Source: Ascoidea tarda (nom. inval.) (Eukaryota; Ascomycota; Saccharomycetes; Ascoideales; Ascoideaceae). Taken from it: a stretch of DNA of 31,871 nucleotides. Each line of letters opens with the position of its first letter. Position 1 is the first letter of the stretch. The translations under genes were made by a program, and so were the position numbers. The stretch lies in NCBI GenBank assembly GCA_030560485.1, contig JAKTTS010000137.1:1-31871 (forward strand), in the 5' to 3' direction. Below the pieces are notes generated by a model that was given only the letters and a program-made list of their open reading frames with translations, ran no database searches and was not told the origin of the DNA. Of the stretch, positions 18,579 to 29,660 are shown piece after piece.

Positions 18579-20585
18579 TTAAATTTGTAAATCATCAATC
18601 ATGTTAGAATCAATTACTCCAAAAAAGCTTTCTGAACTTGAGCCATTGGAACTTCTCATTGGAATCATAGCAGGAGTTTGACCAAATCCGTACAAGACTG
18701 CCGATCTTTCATTAGATGGATTTGAAAGATTAAATAAGTTGTAGTTGTTATTAGTTGATGTCGAATGGCTCGATACATGAGCTTGAATCAATGGAGATAG
18801 ACATGATAAAGAAGGAGAATTGGTAACTTCAGCATAAGTGGGCGGTGATAAAGATTTGACAGCTTCATAAGTTGGAGGGACTTCATCATCCCAAGCAATA
18901 CCAAAACCAGATCTTTCAGCAACATTTAAGTTAAATTGCATTCTAAGTACTCTAGCACTTCCTGTAGGGATTGCAGATTCAGTTGAATCATTTATTTCAT
19001 TAGAAGCTTTCAGTTGACTGTTATTATTGGAAGGGTTTGGGTTGGAATTTGTGGAATGGGTTGGACTTGTTTTTTGATGGGGAGCTGTAGGGTTTGTTAT
19101 ATAGTCTCTTACACGAGGTTGAACTGATTCTTCCGCTATCACGACTTCAACCACTAAGACATGATTGACATATATACCAAGAGTTGAATCGGATATATCA
19201 CAAGACATATTAGCACCTTGAGTTAAAGTGTTGCTTGGGATTAATTTTGCTGAGGAAGATGAATGAATATAATTAGAGAACCCAGTTGAAACACGTTGAA
19301 CATCAATATTGGCAACTAATTCAATGCAGCCATTTCCAGTGAAATCCGATTTCCATCCACTTTTGGCGCTACCAAAAGCAATAGTTCTTAACTCTTCAAG
19401 AAAAAGAGCTTCTTCTTCTTTGGATTTAGTTTGAGAAGCAGAAGAAGCAGAAGAAGTGATGGATAATGGAGTAGAAGGCGTTGCAGGTCTATCGTGGTTA
19501 GAAAAAACCAGATCATGATCAGATGTTTCATTCTCACTTTGGTTGGTATTACTTTCTGATAAATTATCATTTGAACTTGGAGCTGAATTATTTTGATTAT
19601 TGTCAAAAATTTCGTCATCTAATTCTCTATTTTGTTGAGATTGATCCACAGAACCGACAGATGAATTGGTAAAAATCATGTTAAAGGTTGATAATTTTTT
19701 AGGAGGGAAAGTGTGTTGAGTTTCTTTAATGTGCTGTTGTATGACTTTTAGTTTAGTTTCATGGTAAGAACTTGAACAACAATTTGCTCGAACTTTCACA
19801 TTTTCTTCTATTCTCCAATTCATTCTTCTCATTCTCCATCTTTTTTTACTTTCTTTGTCTACCATTCCGTCTAGTTTTAATTCAATTGAAAAATTGGATT
19901 TAGGGTAGATTACGTTAGGTAAAGTAGCACTTGCAGTCACATTTGTTGGAGGAAATACTCTGAGAGAATGTTTATCCTGCTCTTTTAAAAAGGATCTCAT
20001 TATTTTTAGAGGTAATGTTGTATCAATAGTTATTTCTTTATTTTTGTATAGGCATTTTGATGTAGCAACTAATTGATAAGTTATAGTAGTAGTATGGGTT
20101 GAACCAAGGACGCTGCTTGCAGGTAAAGATCCAGGCAAAAGATGAGAAAAGGGATAAACTTGACGACCTGGAGAGAAAGCAGTTGAAGAGACTAAGACAT
20201 CCCATCTTGCCAATTCTGTTGTGTTGTGTTTGCATTTGGAACAAGAAGATAAAGCCGAGGAAGGTGGTAAAAAGGGCTTAGAGTAGTTGACTATTTGAAG
20301 TAATTTTATTTGGACTGAATTGATTGTGATTGAATCAGAGAGAATAGAATCGGAAGAGTTTTTATTGGGAATCTTGAGAATGAGTAAACCAGATAATAAA
20401 GCACCACTTGAATTTTTTGGAGAACCGTAAAATATTAAAGGTGGACTTTCGAGTGAAAGAGTTAATGTGTAGGGTTTCTTATTGACGATGATGGAGTTAG
20501 CAAGATCATTTAAATTTGGAATTATTCTTGAGTGAGATGATGAATGTTCAGAAGGAGTGTTTGAGTGAGACTTCAAAAAACGCAT
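18579..20585 (-). CDS. LDB19: Alpha-arrestin ubiquitin-ligase adaptor (ART1 family)
   Basis: ART1/Ldb19 recruits the Rsp5 ubiquitin ligase to plasma-membrane amino-acid permeases, driving their endocytosis. The 668-residue product aligns along its length with yeast Ldb19: TLSLESPPLIFYGSPKNSSG (N-arrestin start), the CSKCKHNTTELARW zinc-like Cys pair, YPFSHLLPGSLPASSVLG, HSLRVFPPTNVTASATLPNV, KRWRMRRMNWRIEE, the GWKSDFTGNG block, ACDI-like SCDISDSTLGIYVNHVLVVE, and the signature ARVLRMQFNLNVAERSGFGIAWDDEVPP. Two PPxY motifs (PPTY at about residues 568 and 581) are the expected Rsp5 WW-domain sites. A Ser/Asn-rich linker (about 320-390) and tail separate the parts. Shorter than S. cerevisiae Ldb19 (818). 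Its two CTG codons fall in linkers (NSQLKAS and DHDLVFS). Ends with TAA. Confidence 0.95.
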   Translation of the reverse strand: MRFLKSHSNTPSEHSSSHSRIIPNLNDLANSIIVNKKPYTLTLSLESPPLIFYGSPKNSSGALLSGLLILKIPNKNSSDSILSDSITINSVQIKLLQIVNYSKPFLPPSSALSSCSKCKHNTTELARWDVLVSSTAFSPGRQVYPFSHLLPGSLPASSVLGSTHTTTITYQLVATSKCLYKNKEITIDTTLPLKIMRSFLKEQDKHSLRVFPPTNVTASATLPNVIYPKSNFSIELKLDGMVDKESKKRWRMRRMNWRIEENVKVRANCCSSSYHETKLKVIQQHIKETQHTFPPKKLSTFNMIFTNSSVGSVDQSQQNRELDDEIFDNNQNNSAPSSNDNLSESNTNQSENETSDHDLVFSNHDRPATPSTPLSITSSASSASQTKSKEEEALFLEELRTIAFGSAKSGWKSDFTGNGCIELVANIDVQRVSTGFSNYIHSSSSAKLIPSNTLTQGANMSCDISDSTLGIYVNHVLVVEVVIAEESVQPRVRDYITNPTAPHQKTSPTHSTNSNPNPSNNNSQLKASNEINDSTESAIPTGSARVLRMQFNLNVAERSGFGIAWDDEVPPTYEAVKSLSPPTYAEVTNSPSLSCLSPLIQAHVSSHSTSTNNNYNLFNLSNPSNERSAVLYGFGQTPAMIPMRSSNGSSSESFFGVIDSNMIDDLQI

Positions 20586-22954
20586 TGTAGATTAGAGAAA
20601 TTAGCATAAAGCAAGAAGTGTGAATGAAAAATTGAATTATGGAGATTTAAAGTAAAAGCTGCGAAGAAAAATTATTCAAAAAAAGAAAAAAATGCTGTGA
20701 ATTGGCAAAATTATCGTTCAACGGAAACAAAGTAGAAGAAGAAAAACCAAACAATAAAGGAGTTTTTGAAGGTTATATATATCAATCAAAATGAGCAAAT
20801 TCTTCTACTTGGAAGTTATAGGAAGCCATCAGAGGAATATGGTTAATTTTTTTATATATTTGTTTTGTTTATGATTCCATCTTTAAGAGTTTTATTTTTT
20901 TTTTAATTCCACAATTTGATTGTTAATGTCATGCAAATGGTCGTTTTTCCGTTAAAGTGTTCGTTAATGCAGGATTGCTAAAAAATTGAAGAAAACGAGA
21001 AAATAAGAAATAACCGTTTTCTAACGCAGTACACAGCTGCAATATTTATTGGCAAAATCTGTGAGCAGGTGCCTTCGGTTAAAACATGTACAAAAGCTCT
21101 CTAGATGGCCTGAACCGTGGAGCGTGGCATATGTTCTGTTTTGGAAAGGAGTTTCCGCTGTGTTTGCACCGTGTTCGTGCTTTTTCGTTCTGACCAAAGA
21201 GTTTATCTTCTGTTTTTCCAAACAAACACATGATAACAGCAGTCACAATTGCAAGCACTACTAAATTAGGCAATACAATCCGTTAGTCCAAGCTTTCGCT
21301 GAACGTGGTCAAGGCTCATTTTAACATTAAGCCCTTTAAATGGTTTCTGGAACCCATTTGTTATTTGTGGTACAAGTCAATAAAATTGGAATAAGGGTGA
21401 TTATTATTGCTTGTAGTCCTCTGGTTTTTGCGAAACTGTGAACAGGAGGTTTTTCAAAAAATTATATTATTAAGTGCAAAAATTGAATCATTTTGCTGAA
21501 TGGCGAACGGGCGAAAATAAATTTTTCAAAGTTTGTTTGAAGATAATGTTTACACAAAAGAATGAATGATCAGGTTTAGAAAAATCGCTGAAAACGTTTT
21601 ATCGGTTCGCCAGCTCCATTGAAAGCGAGATATTAATGTAATAAATAAACATTGATGTAAATTGTGATTATTATTTTCAATTCTGTTTTATAATAACCAC
21701 AGCTTTAGGGATAATAACTATGTAGTACAATTTTTATTTTATTTTTGTTTGTTGTGAAATATGGGCCAAGTTACCTCTTTGGTCATAACTATGGAGATGA
21801 AAAACCCAGATATTCACATTTTGAAAATGCTCATTCATAGAATTCATAGCTAGGTGATTAATTGAACAATACTCGCATTGATTAATTGATAGATGATAAA
21901 AATGAAGCTTGTTATTTCAAGTGTTGATATTATTGTTATGATATGGTTTTAGAAAGATTGAGTATATTTTTATCAATATAATTTATTTTGCTAATATGGT
22001 TATGTTGTAATTCCCACTCCCACTGGCGGGATTTTAGTTTTGTAGAGAAATAAAAGAAAATTTCATAAAAAACGTGACCTAATTGAAGTTAATATGGAAA
22101 AAGCACATCCTTCCATGCATATATAAGCGTTGAGTTTATTTGTTTGTGAGAAGGAGTTAAGAAAAATAGACTAAGAGATTTGAATTTTTATTGACTAATG
22201 AATTTATTAGGTATAAGTGGTATAAGTTATGAATATGTTTCTTATCTTATGAGAGAATAAGATTTGTTTTTGTTTGTCGATAATAATATTAAATGAGTAA
22301 ATTTGATTAGTTGTTTTGATTTGATAATTCAATTGAGAATGTATTGTAATGAGCAAATATTGTGAGCATGAGTAAGAGCAAGAAGCATGGAAACACTTTC
22401 CGAATGAGGAAGAATAAAGCCATGGTATATTTTTTTTCTCTCTCTTTTTTTTTTTGTTGAAAACGGTTGAGAATAAAGATGTGTTGATGTGAGTATATTA
22501 TAAATTGCACCAGCATGGAAACTGTTGCTGGTGCCATTTGAAATTTGAGTTTGAATTTAAAATTTGGTGAAATAGAATTAGATTCAACGCTTTTGACAGA
22601 TTGTTCATTTAACTCAATGGAAAAATATGGAGGGAATTAAGGCGATCCTCAAAAAAATATTTTGTGAATAGGCGAAAAAGAACAGCAATAAACAGTGTTG
22701 AAATGGGATTATTGGCAATCGAATGCGGATTTTTCTAAAAGAAGAAACATAATGCTGGGATTAAAATAACTTATTTGAGTGATAAGTGCGAAATTTGAAT
22801 AAAGCTTGAGTCGAATGAGTGAGATTTAAAGAGAATAAACTACTAATATGTGAAAAATAAAAATTAATTTGTTAGTACATTAATTTTTATTACAAGTAAA
22901 ACTTAGTATACAAATGTGTAAAAGAAAATAACCGCTATTGATGATATTGATAAG

Positions 22955-22984
22955 ATGATAATGATAATGATAATGATAATGATA
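22955..22984. repeat. ATGATA tandem repeat
   Basis: Five perfect head-to-tail copies of the hexamer ATGATA in gene-free DNA. It is a microsatellite with no evident role. Confidence 0.9.
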
Positions 22985-23249
22985 AACATCTTTTTTTTTT
23001 CTTTGTTAAGTTCTAATATAAACAATTAATTTGATTTTATAATAACGTGTTTATGTATTCATTTGATAAGAAAGGGAAAAACAAGACATGCTCCATTGAA
23101 TTGGTGATAATAATAATATTGCTATTATGCTTGAAGCACCAATTTTGTAAAATATTCTTTATCTTTATCAAATAAAGAATTCCGTGATGTTTACATATAA
23201 TAATCGCAAACTATTTAATTTATTTATTAAATTATTTTATTATTAAATT

Positions 23250-23333
23250 ATTTGTTTATTTACTTATTTACTTATTCATTTTTTTATCTCCTTTATCACT
23301 AATTTCAATTAATAAATGAGTAAATAAACAAAT
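23250..23333. repeat. AT-rich inverted repeat, 21-bp arms
   Basis: Left arm 23250-23270 begins ATTTGTTTATTTAC; right arm 23313-23333 ends GTAAATAAACAAAT. They pair with one mismatch in 21, around a 42-nt spacer. The arms are near-tandem repeats of TTTACTTA themselves. It could be a cruciform-prone, origin-like (T-rich ACS-like) element or chance from low complexity. Confidence 0.6.
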
Positions 23334-24149
23334 AAGATAAATTTGCAAAATAGAGAGTCACCAATTTGCAAACCAGTGAGATGGTTTTATTTGTAATCAA
23401 TTAGGAAAGCTCACTGAGTGATGAAATGCGAATTTAAAAATTTCAGACATGTCAATATTATCAATAATATACATAATAAATGATTCTCTTTTGCTGTTGC
23501 GAATTGACATGCTGGAATTTTATGCAAATGAACATAAAATGTGATTCAATTGATTAGGTAATGAGCGATAATGGTGGGACTGGTTGGTAATAATGTTCTG
23601 TTGAAACAACAATAGAAGATGAGAAAAAAGCGATAAGGAACTTGAAAAGCACGGAACAATTGCAATTTGTGACTTTTGATTTTGGGGATGCACCTCCATT
23701 TGAATGAGTGATTTGATTATGTTCACAGTTTTACAAGAAATACCATTGAAAGATGGATAAATGGTGATTATTTGATTGGAGAGAATCCAGTTGGAATATA
23801 TATCATATTAGATCAAATAAAATTGTTGAAATCACTAGTGTAGTCCAGTGGCGATTGATAGAAGTGAACCAATTTGCAAAACCGAAAACCGTAAATTGGT
23901 GGACAAGAATGAGCATGGTGATGTCGATAAAGAACAGGAAACATTGGAGATACTGGGGAAGCCCAAAACGGTATTCAAGATGAGAGATGATTCACGATGA
24001 TTACTTGAAGAGAACAAGCTGATTGGCAAACCGCGAGATTTAACAAAGGTAGAATGGCAGTTTTCAGCTGGTGATCTGAAAAGTGGCGAACAATCAGGGA
24101 AACGTTAGATTGGAACCAACGTGTGAAATCAACATCGGCTCGTCAGCTA

Positions 24150-24770
24150 AGTTTGCGAGCCCTTACATCGAGCGTTGCCGGCCAATAGGCAGCCGCGAAT
24201 AGTCAGAGCATGAATTTGTGGAGTAGAGCAGGTAGAAATAAGCTTTGGGGGTCTCTGGGGGGCTGCTCCGTCAGGGCTCTCCACTGGGCGAGCCCCAGCA
24301 AAATACACACAGACCCTGGCGGCGAGGGACAATAGACGGACAGGGTCTATTAAGCTTTGACAGATCGAGTCTGCGCTGCATGGACAGGAGCGCTGGCGAG
24401 TGAGGGGAGCACAAGAAGCCTCCCGAAAACAAAGCACGAAGCCCAGCAAAAGCAGCACAGAAAGCAGCGGGCGAGCCAATTCAGGGAGGTTTGCAAACAG
24501 CGAAAAGAAAGGGGAAGCCCCACCATGGCACAGAGGCCACAAAACGAGAAGCGAGAGCGCAGCACAAAGAGGAGGATGGCGCATTCCCTTTTCCCAACCC
24601 TTTCCAGCACACGCAGCGGGCGCAGAAGTACCGGCAGCGCGCCTCCCCACCCAGCTTCTTCCGCTGGTGTTGGGCGACAAGACCCAGGCCTCCAGCTGGA
24701 TCTGGGCTTCCAGCTCCTCTCGCGATATAAAAAGACTTTGGATCCCATGCTTTTCCTTCTCGTTTTCTTT
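24150..24770. promoter_or_regulatory. GC-rich island and promoter of ACS1
   Basis: By eye 55-60% G+C over about 600 bp, against about 30% on the upstream side. It carries Mig1-type boxes (CTGGGG near 24253-24260; CCCCAG near 24292; CCCCAC near 24515), a CCAAT box near 24181, and a spaced inverted repeat AGACCCTG (24311-24318) / CAGGGTCT (24341-24348). A TATA box (TATAAAAA, 24726) lies 186 bp before the ATG, followed by a CT-rich leader typical of strongly expressed yeast genes. Mig1 represses genes in glucose, in keeping with glucose-repressed ACS1 in yeasts. Long open frames on both strands are composition effects. Confidence 0.55.
24726..24733 (+). promoter_or_regulatory. TATA box of ACS1
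   Basis: TATAAAAA lies 186 bp upstream of the ACS1 start codon at the 3' edge of the GC island. The distance fits a budding-yeast TATA with a leader of 60-130 nt. The paralogue downstream has a TATA box at nearly the same distance. Confidence 0.6.
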
Positions 24771-24911
24771 TCCCATCACCATCTCATATTTCTTTGATAG
24801 CTCTCATACTCAAGAACTGTCTTTCTACCAATATTCTCTTCTTCCTCAACCTCTTCACCTAATCTCAATTCTTGCAACCCCCTTTCTATTGTTGATTACT
24901 CTTCCACCACA

Positions 24912-26909
24912 ATGCCTCAATTAGAGAATGAACACTTGATGCATGTCAATCAAATTGAGCCAACCTCAGAATACCAAAAAAATCATCCATCTTCTCCAAT
25001 CTTGAAAAACTTTGAAGAATACAAAACATTATACAATGAGTCAATTGAAAACCCAACAGAATTTTACGGTCGTATCGCCAGAAAGGAATTGGACTGGATC
25101 AAAGATTTCGATGTCACCAAATATCCATTGACCGGCTTCAACACCTCCTGGTTCCTCAATGGTGAAATCAATGCCTCATATAACTGTGTTGATCGTCATG
25201 CTTTCAAAAATCCAGACAAACCAGCTATTGTTTATGAATCAGATGAACCTGGTGAAGGAAAAATTGTTACCTATGGTGAATTATTAGCCGAAGTCTCTCA
25301 ATTAGCTCAAGTCTTGACTGAATTGGGTGTTAAAAAAGGTGACACCGTTGCTGTCTACTTGCCAATGATCCCAGAAGCTATTGCCACCATCTTGGCCATT
25401 GTTAGAATTGGTGCTGTTCACTCTGTTGTCTTTGCTGGTTTCTCCTCTGGTTCTTTAAGAGACCGTATTAACGATGCTGATTCAAGAGTCGTTATCACCA
25501 CTGATGAATCCAAAAGAGGTGGTAAATCCATTGAAACAAAAAAAATTGTTGACGAAGCCTTAAAAGAATGTCCAAATGTCAGAAACGTCATTGTCGTTAA
25601 GAGAACTGGTAACAAAAGTGTTCCATTTGTTGAAGGCAGAGATGTCTGGTACCATGAAGAATTACCAAAATACAAGACTTACACTCCTCCTGTTCCTGTT
25701 AACTCTGAAGATACCTTATTTTTATTATATACCTCGGGTTCAACTGGTAAACCAAAGGGTATTCAACACACAACCGCCGGTTATTTATTAAATGCTCTAT
25801 TAACCACAAAATACACCTTTGATGTCAATCAACAAGATGTCTTCTTCACTGCCGGTGACATTGGTTGGATTACTGGTCACACCTATGTTGTTTATGGTCC
25901 ATTAGCAGTTGGTGCCACCACTGTTGTCTTTGAAGGTACTCCTGCTTATCCAAACTTTTCAAGATACTGGGAAATTGTTGACCAATATAAAGTCACTCAA
26001 TTTTACGTTGCTCCAACCGCTTTACGTCTATTGAAAAGAGCCGGTGACCATTTTATTGAAAAATACGACCTATCATCACTAAGGGTCTTGGGTTCCGTCG
26101 GTGAACCAATTGCTGCTGAAGTTTGGGAATGGTATTACGAAAAAATCGGCAGAGGTAGATGTACCATCCAAGACACATACTGGCAAACTGAAAATGGTTC
26201 TCATTTAATTGCCCCATTAGCTGGTATTACTCCAATGAAACCAGGTTCTGCCTCCTTGCCATTCTTTGGTATCAACCCAGCTATTGTTGATCCAGTTTCT
26301 GGCCAAGAATTAAAAGGTAATAATGTTGAAGGTGTCTTGTGTATCAAGGCTTCATGGCCATCAATGACCAGATCCATCTGGAAAGATTACTCCAGATATT
26401 TGGATACCTACTTTAACCCATATCCAGGTTACTTCTTCACCGGCGATGGTGGTGCTAGAGACTCTGATGGCTTTTACTGGGTTCTCGGTAGAGTTGATGA
26501 TGTTGTTAACGTTTCAGGTCACCGTCTTTCTACTGCTGAGATTGAAGCTGCCATCTTGGAAAATCCAAACGTCGCTGAAAACGCTGTTGTTGGTTTTGCT
26601 GATGAATTAACCGGTCAAGCCGTTGCTGCTTTTGTCTCATTAAAGAGAAAAGATCTATCCAAAGATCAGATCAATCTTGCTAAGAAAGAATTAACTCAAA
26701 CTGTTAGAAAAGAAATTGGTCCATTTGCTGCTCCAAAATTAGTCTTGATTGTTGATGACTTGCCAAAAACCAGATCTGGCAAGATCATGAGAAGAATCTT
26801 AAGGAAAGTATTAGCACATGAAGAAGACCAATTAGGTGATATAAGTACTTTATCTAACCCAGAAGCTGTTACTCAAATCATTTCATCTGTTCAAGCTACC
26901 AGAAAATAA
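24912..26909 (+). CDS. ACS1: Acetyl-CoA synthetase (ACS1 type)
   Basis: Converts acetate, ATP and CoA to acetyl-CoA through an acetyl-AMP intermediate. The 665-residue protein has all family motifs: [10 protein letters not shown] (88-97), the phosphate loop [11 protein letters not shown] (273-283), [11 protein letters not shown] with acetate-pocket residues Ile320 and Thr321, SVGEPI (395-400), [11 protein letters not shown] (421-431; Trp424 closes the acetate pocket), [22 protein letters not shown] hinge, and the catalytic Lys624 in RSGKIMRR. Asn428 replaces the usual Thr/Ser. The [11 protein letters not shown] and [16 protein letters not shown] blocks look more like Acs1/FacA than Acs2. No peroxisomal C-terminal tripeptide is seen (ends ATRK). 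No CTG codon occurs, and codons are strongly biased, a sign of high expression. A related gene lies 3.3 kb downstream. Confidence 0.96.
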   Translation: MPQLENEHLMHVNQIEPTSEYQKNHPSSPILKNFEEYKTLYNESIENPTEFYGRIARKELDWIKDFDVTKYPLTGFNTSWFLNGEINASYNCVDRHAFKNPDKPAIVYESDEPGEGKIVTYGELLAEVSQLAQVLTELGVKKGDTVAVYLPMIPEAIATILAIVRIGAVHSVVFAGFSSGSLRDRINDADSRVVITTDESKRGGKSIETKKIVDEALKECPNVRNVIVVKRTGNKSVPFVEGRDVWYHEELPKYKTYTPPVPVNSEDTLFLLYTSGSTGKPKGIQHTTAGYLLNALLTTKYTFDVNQQDVFFTAGDIGWITGHTYVVYGPLAVGATTVVFEGTPAYPNFSRYWEIVDQYKVTQFYVAPTALRLLKRAGDHFIEKYDLSSLRVLGSVGEPIAAEVWEWYYEKIGRGRCTIQDTYWQTENGSHLIAPLAGITPMKPGSASLPFFGINPAIVDPVSGQELKGNNVEGVLCIKASWPSMTRSIWKDYSRYLDTYFNPYPGYFFTGDGGARDSDGFYWVLGRVDDVVNVSGHRLSTAEIEAAILENPNVAENAVVGFADELTGQAVAAFVSLKRKDLSKDQINLAKKELTQTVRKEIGPFAAPKLVLIVDDLPKTRSGKIMRRILRKVLAHEEDQLGDISTLSNPEAVTQIISSVQATRK

Positions 26910-27309
26910 TTTTATCTTTTATGTCGATATTAATGATTTTGCTTTGTTTAATTTTTTTGTTCAATTGATCCTTTTTTGATTCTTTCTTTTGTCAAAATTA
27001 TAAAAAAAGAATAGGAAAAGAAAGAAAGATCTTATTTTTTTTGTTGATGAATTTTATAATTATAGTTTAAATAATAGATATTTACAAATACTTTTTAAAA
27101 ATCCTTGTAAGAAATATTTGACTTGCAACCCTTGATATTTTTTTATAAGTTATTAAGTGAGAATAACTTGAAAAATCTGCACTAAAAAAAAAGAAAAAAA
27201 AAGTAAAAGTTTCAAAATAGATTAGCTAAAACGATTAACTTTTTTTTATTTTTTTTTTGACAGAAAATGTCTGATTTCAAAATGATGCATAACTCATGCA
27301 GATACATGC

Positions 27310-27327
27310 ATATGGTACTTACCATAT
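27310..27327. promoter_or_regulatory. Near-perfect palindrome ATATGGTA-CT-TACCATAT
   Basis: Eight-base arms with a two-base centre (27310-27317, 27320-27327) follow three ATGCA motifs spaced 10-14 bp. Such symmetry suits a dimeric DNA-binding protein, but it is short and may be chance. Confidence 0.3.
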
Positions 27328-27859
27328 TTGAATTCTCTTTTATTTTGAAGTGATGTAGATTTATATGATAATACTGTGAGATTTTGAATCAAAACTGGAT
27401 GGGCGAAATGAGTAAATTATAATATAATGAGATAAGATAAACTAGTGCTGACTTAATGGATGTTTTTAACGAGAACTTTAAATTAAGATAATATATAAGC
27501 TAATAATTGTCATAACATTTATAAAAATATAAATGATCGAAATACAGTAATAATAAAAATAAACAACCAAAACGAAAAAATTACATGTAGAAAAACTGTA
27601 AATTACTTGTCATTTTGGTAATTTAGTATTATTTTTTTCTTTTTCGGTTATATTATTTTGACGTTTATCAATTTAGGTTTCAAAATAGAAGAATTTTCAT
27701 TAATGTTTTATGAATAACAGTAATTAATGTGGTAATAATTCTGTAAGACTATCTGTATCAAAGCAAGGGTCTAAGGATATGCAGTGCTGGTTCTAACTTT
27801 GAGCAAATAAAATAATAACAATAATGGAGAAGAAAACCCCAATTAAAAATTGCTAAATG

Positions 27860-27886
27860 GGAAATAGGAAATAGGAAATAGGAAAT
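27860..27886. repeat. GGAAATA tandem heptamer
   Basis: Nearly four head-to-tail copies, running into the palindrome GGAAATTTCC (27881-27890). A simple repeat in non-coding DNA with no evident role. Confidence 0.85.
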
Positions 27887-28859
27887 TTCCCGATTTATTC
27901 TCAAAATTGAGAGATGTGTTTGGTTAAAGTAATTCTTTATTTCCAGATGTGGTTTTGTTGAATGATTGTGTTGCTGTTTTTGTTATGAATTTGAGAGTTA
28001 ACCCCCAAATAAACAACCCCGAGTTTTTGTATCGCGAAATTAATTGAAAGCATAAAATACTGATTTATGGAAAAAAAAATAAAATTCAATTAAAAGGGAT
28101 AAAGAGGATAAAATTGTGCATTGGCAAAACCAGTAAACAAAAGTGATATTTTATTATTATGAGAATTTCTGTTATTGTTTAAAAGGAAAAAGCAATAAAG
28201 TTAGCCAAAAAAAACAGCATTTGTGCTTAAGTTTGCAACAACAACATAACAGCAAACAATTCTATTTCTGCAAATTGGTCTATCAATGATTAAAACATAA
28301 GGAATAAGATAAGTTGAGAAAATGATTTCCAGTCATGAAAACTTTAAACAAGTTTGGAGATAAATGAATCACCATCATCATCCAATTTGGAAATAGTGAC
28401 TAAGTAGTCTCCATTTGATGTGGATAATAATATTTATATTTTGATTGTTGTAGCTTATAAATGGCCCAGCTTTCGCTCTTTTTCACTCTGACGTGGTTGA
28501 ACAAATTTAATATCAAATATCTTGATATTTATAAGGATTTCAAAGCTGAAAAGCACAGTCAAAAAATACCATAAAAGCAAGTTGAATAAGCAGCAGATTT
28601 ACCATGAGACAACCAACTTCCAGTGAGTTGAGCAGCAAAATTCAATTAAAAGAAAAGAGTTAGAAGAGCAATTCAGTTACCATCCAGCATAGTTGTCGTG
28701 AATCCACTCAATATCCACCAAGAGAATCGCTTAGCACTCGACATTATTCATTATACCAAATTATTCAATAATAACCACCAACCAATACCATCAAGAACTA
28801 TTCAGCGACACAACAGCCCAACTCCAGTTCTACCGACGCTCAGCATGCACTAAATCAAC

Positions 28860-29660
28860 CAAAGTAGTCAGCTGGTTCACCAGACCGGTCTTGTATCAAG
28901 TCCAGCGGTTCCCATCGTCCTTCCTTCTCCAGCGGCTTGAGCACCATGAGCATCTTGCGCACCGCACACCACTCCTCCAATCAAACCCATCCCACTTCCT
29001 TCCACGGTCTTGCCACGGTGCTCCCAAACCGTTGCGCGATGGAGCAGTGGGCTCAGGATCTCGTCCAGGCTCTTACCCCGCGTTATCCGAAACGCGTCTT
29101 CTCCTCATTTCTTAATAGAGACACGACCTGCGCAGCTCCACACTGCTGTTTGTGCTGCTGGTACCATGTTTGTGATGCGGCCCGCAGAGGAGCAAAGGAA
29201 GTTTTGACCCCAGTTGCAGCTCAAGCGCCAGCCGTGTGGGCCCCTAAAGCTGCAGCTGCATGTTTGCCGCCAACTACTCCACAAAAAGCTGCGCAGCCTG
29301 CTGCACAGTGCGCTCTTGGCTGATGAATAGTGTTTCACACACTATCTCCCGTCGTCTTGGGCCTCAGCGCAAGAGCTGCTCTCGTGATTTGAGGGAGAAT
29401 ATCGATCTGGACGAGCGAAACAACTCCGTTTCTGCTGGAAAGGCTTTTCTTTTTACAAGCTTTATTAAACTTGCTCACTTTGGGCCACTGCGTTTCCTCG
29501 CTGCTCCCATTGGCCAGCTGGGCAGTTGTGGAGTAACTGCTGACCCTGTGGGTCTTTTCCTCGTGTGTACCGACCGATGCGTGTTGTCAACAGCATCCTA
29601 CCTCCATACTGCTGACCACCTCTCCCTGCCCATTCTGCTCATCTCCCCCAGATTACACCA
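28860..29660. promoter_or_regulatory. GC-rich island upstream of the ACS paralogue
   Basis: About 800 bp, clearly GC-richer (over 50% by eye) than its flanks. It starts with a perfect 10-bp palindrome AGACCGGTCT (28882-28891) and holds GCTGACCACCTCT near 29610, a 13-mer also in the AUR1 island (4293-4305). After 29600 the plus strand becomes strongly C/T-rich up to the gene, typical of yeast leaders. Open frames on both strands are composition-driven. The location mirrors the island before ACS1, so a promoter or upstream-activating role is the simplest reading; an untranslated RNA is possible. Confidence 0.5.

Larger units (their letters stand above)
20586..24911. other. 4.3 kb region without a supported gene
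   Basis: Between LDB19 and ACS1, whose promoters flank it. From 20.6 to 21.3 kb lies the LDB19 upstream region with a mildly GC-richer patch (about 21050-21190). From 21.3 to 24.1 kb the DNA is AT-rich and shows simple repeats (ATGATA at 22955-22984) and an inverted repeat (23250-23333). From 24.15 kb a GC-rich island leads to ACS1. Open frames here are short and low complexity; no domain is recognisable. The length is unusual against the mostly 0.2-1.8 kb gaps elsewhere, which leaves room for an untranslated RNA or a chromosomal element. Confidence 0.55.
26910..28860. other. AT-rich spacer downstream of ACS1
   Basis: About 1.9 kb without a supported gene. It begins with T-rich 3'-end sequence of ACS1. 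It holds three ATGCA motifs (27283-27312) next to a short palindrome, a GGAAATA repeat (27860-27886) and a TATA-like TTATAAATGG at 28454. From about 28640 the plus strand turns C/A-rich, leading into the next GC island. Confidence 0.55.

Noticed and set aside
24147-24924. Long open frames on both strands in the ACS1 upstream GC island
   Set aside because: They overlap each other in several frames, lack domains and follow from high G+C, which lowers stop frequency.
27311-27326. U1 snRNA-like GTACTTACC
   Set aside because: It lacks the AUACUUACCU 5' end and any U1 structure; it is the right part of a short palindrome.
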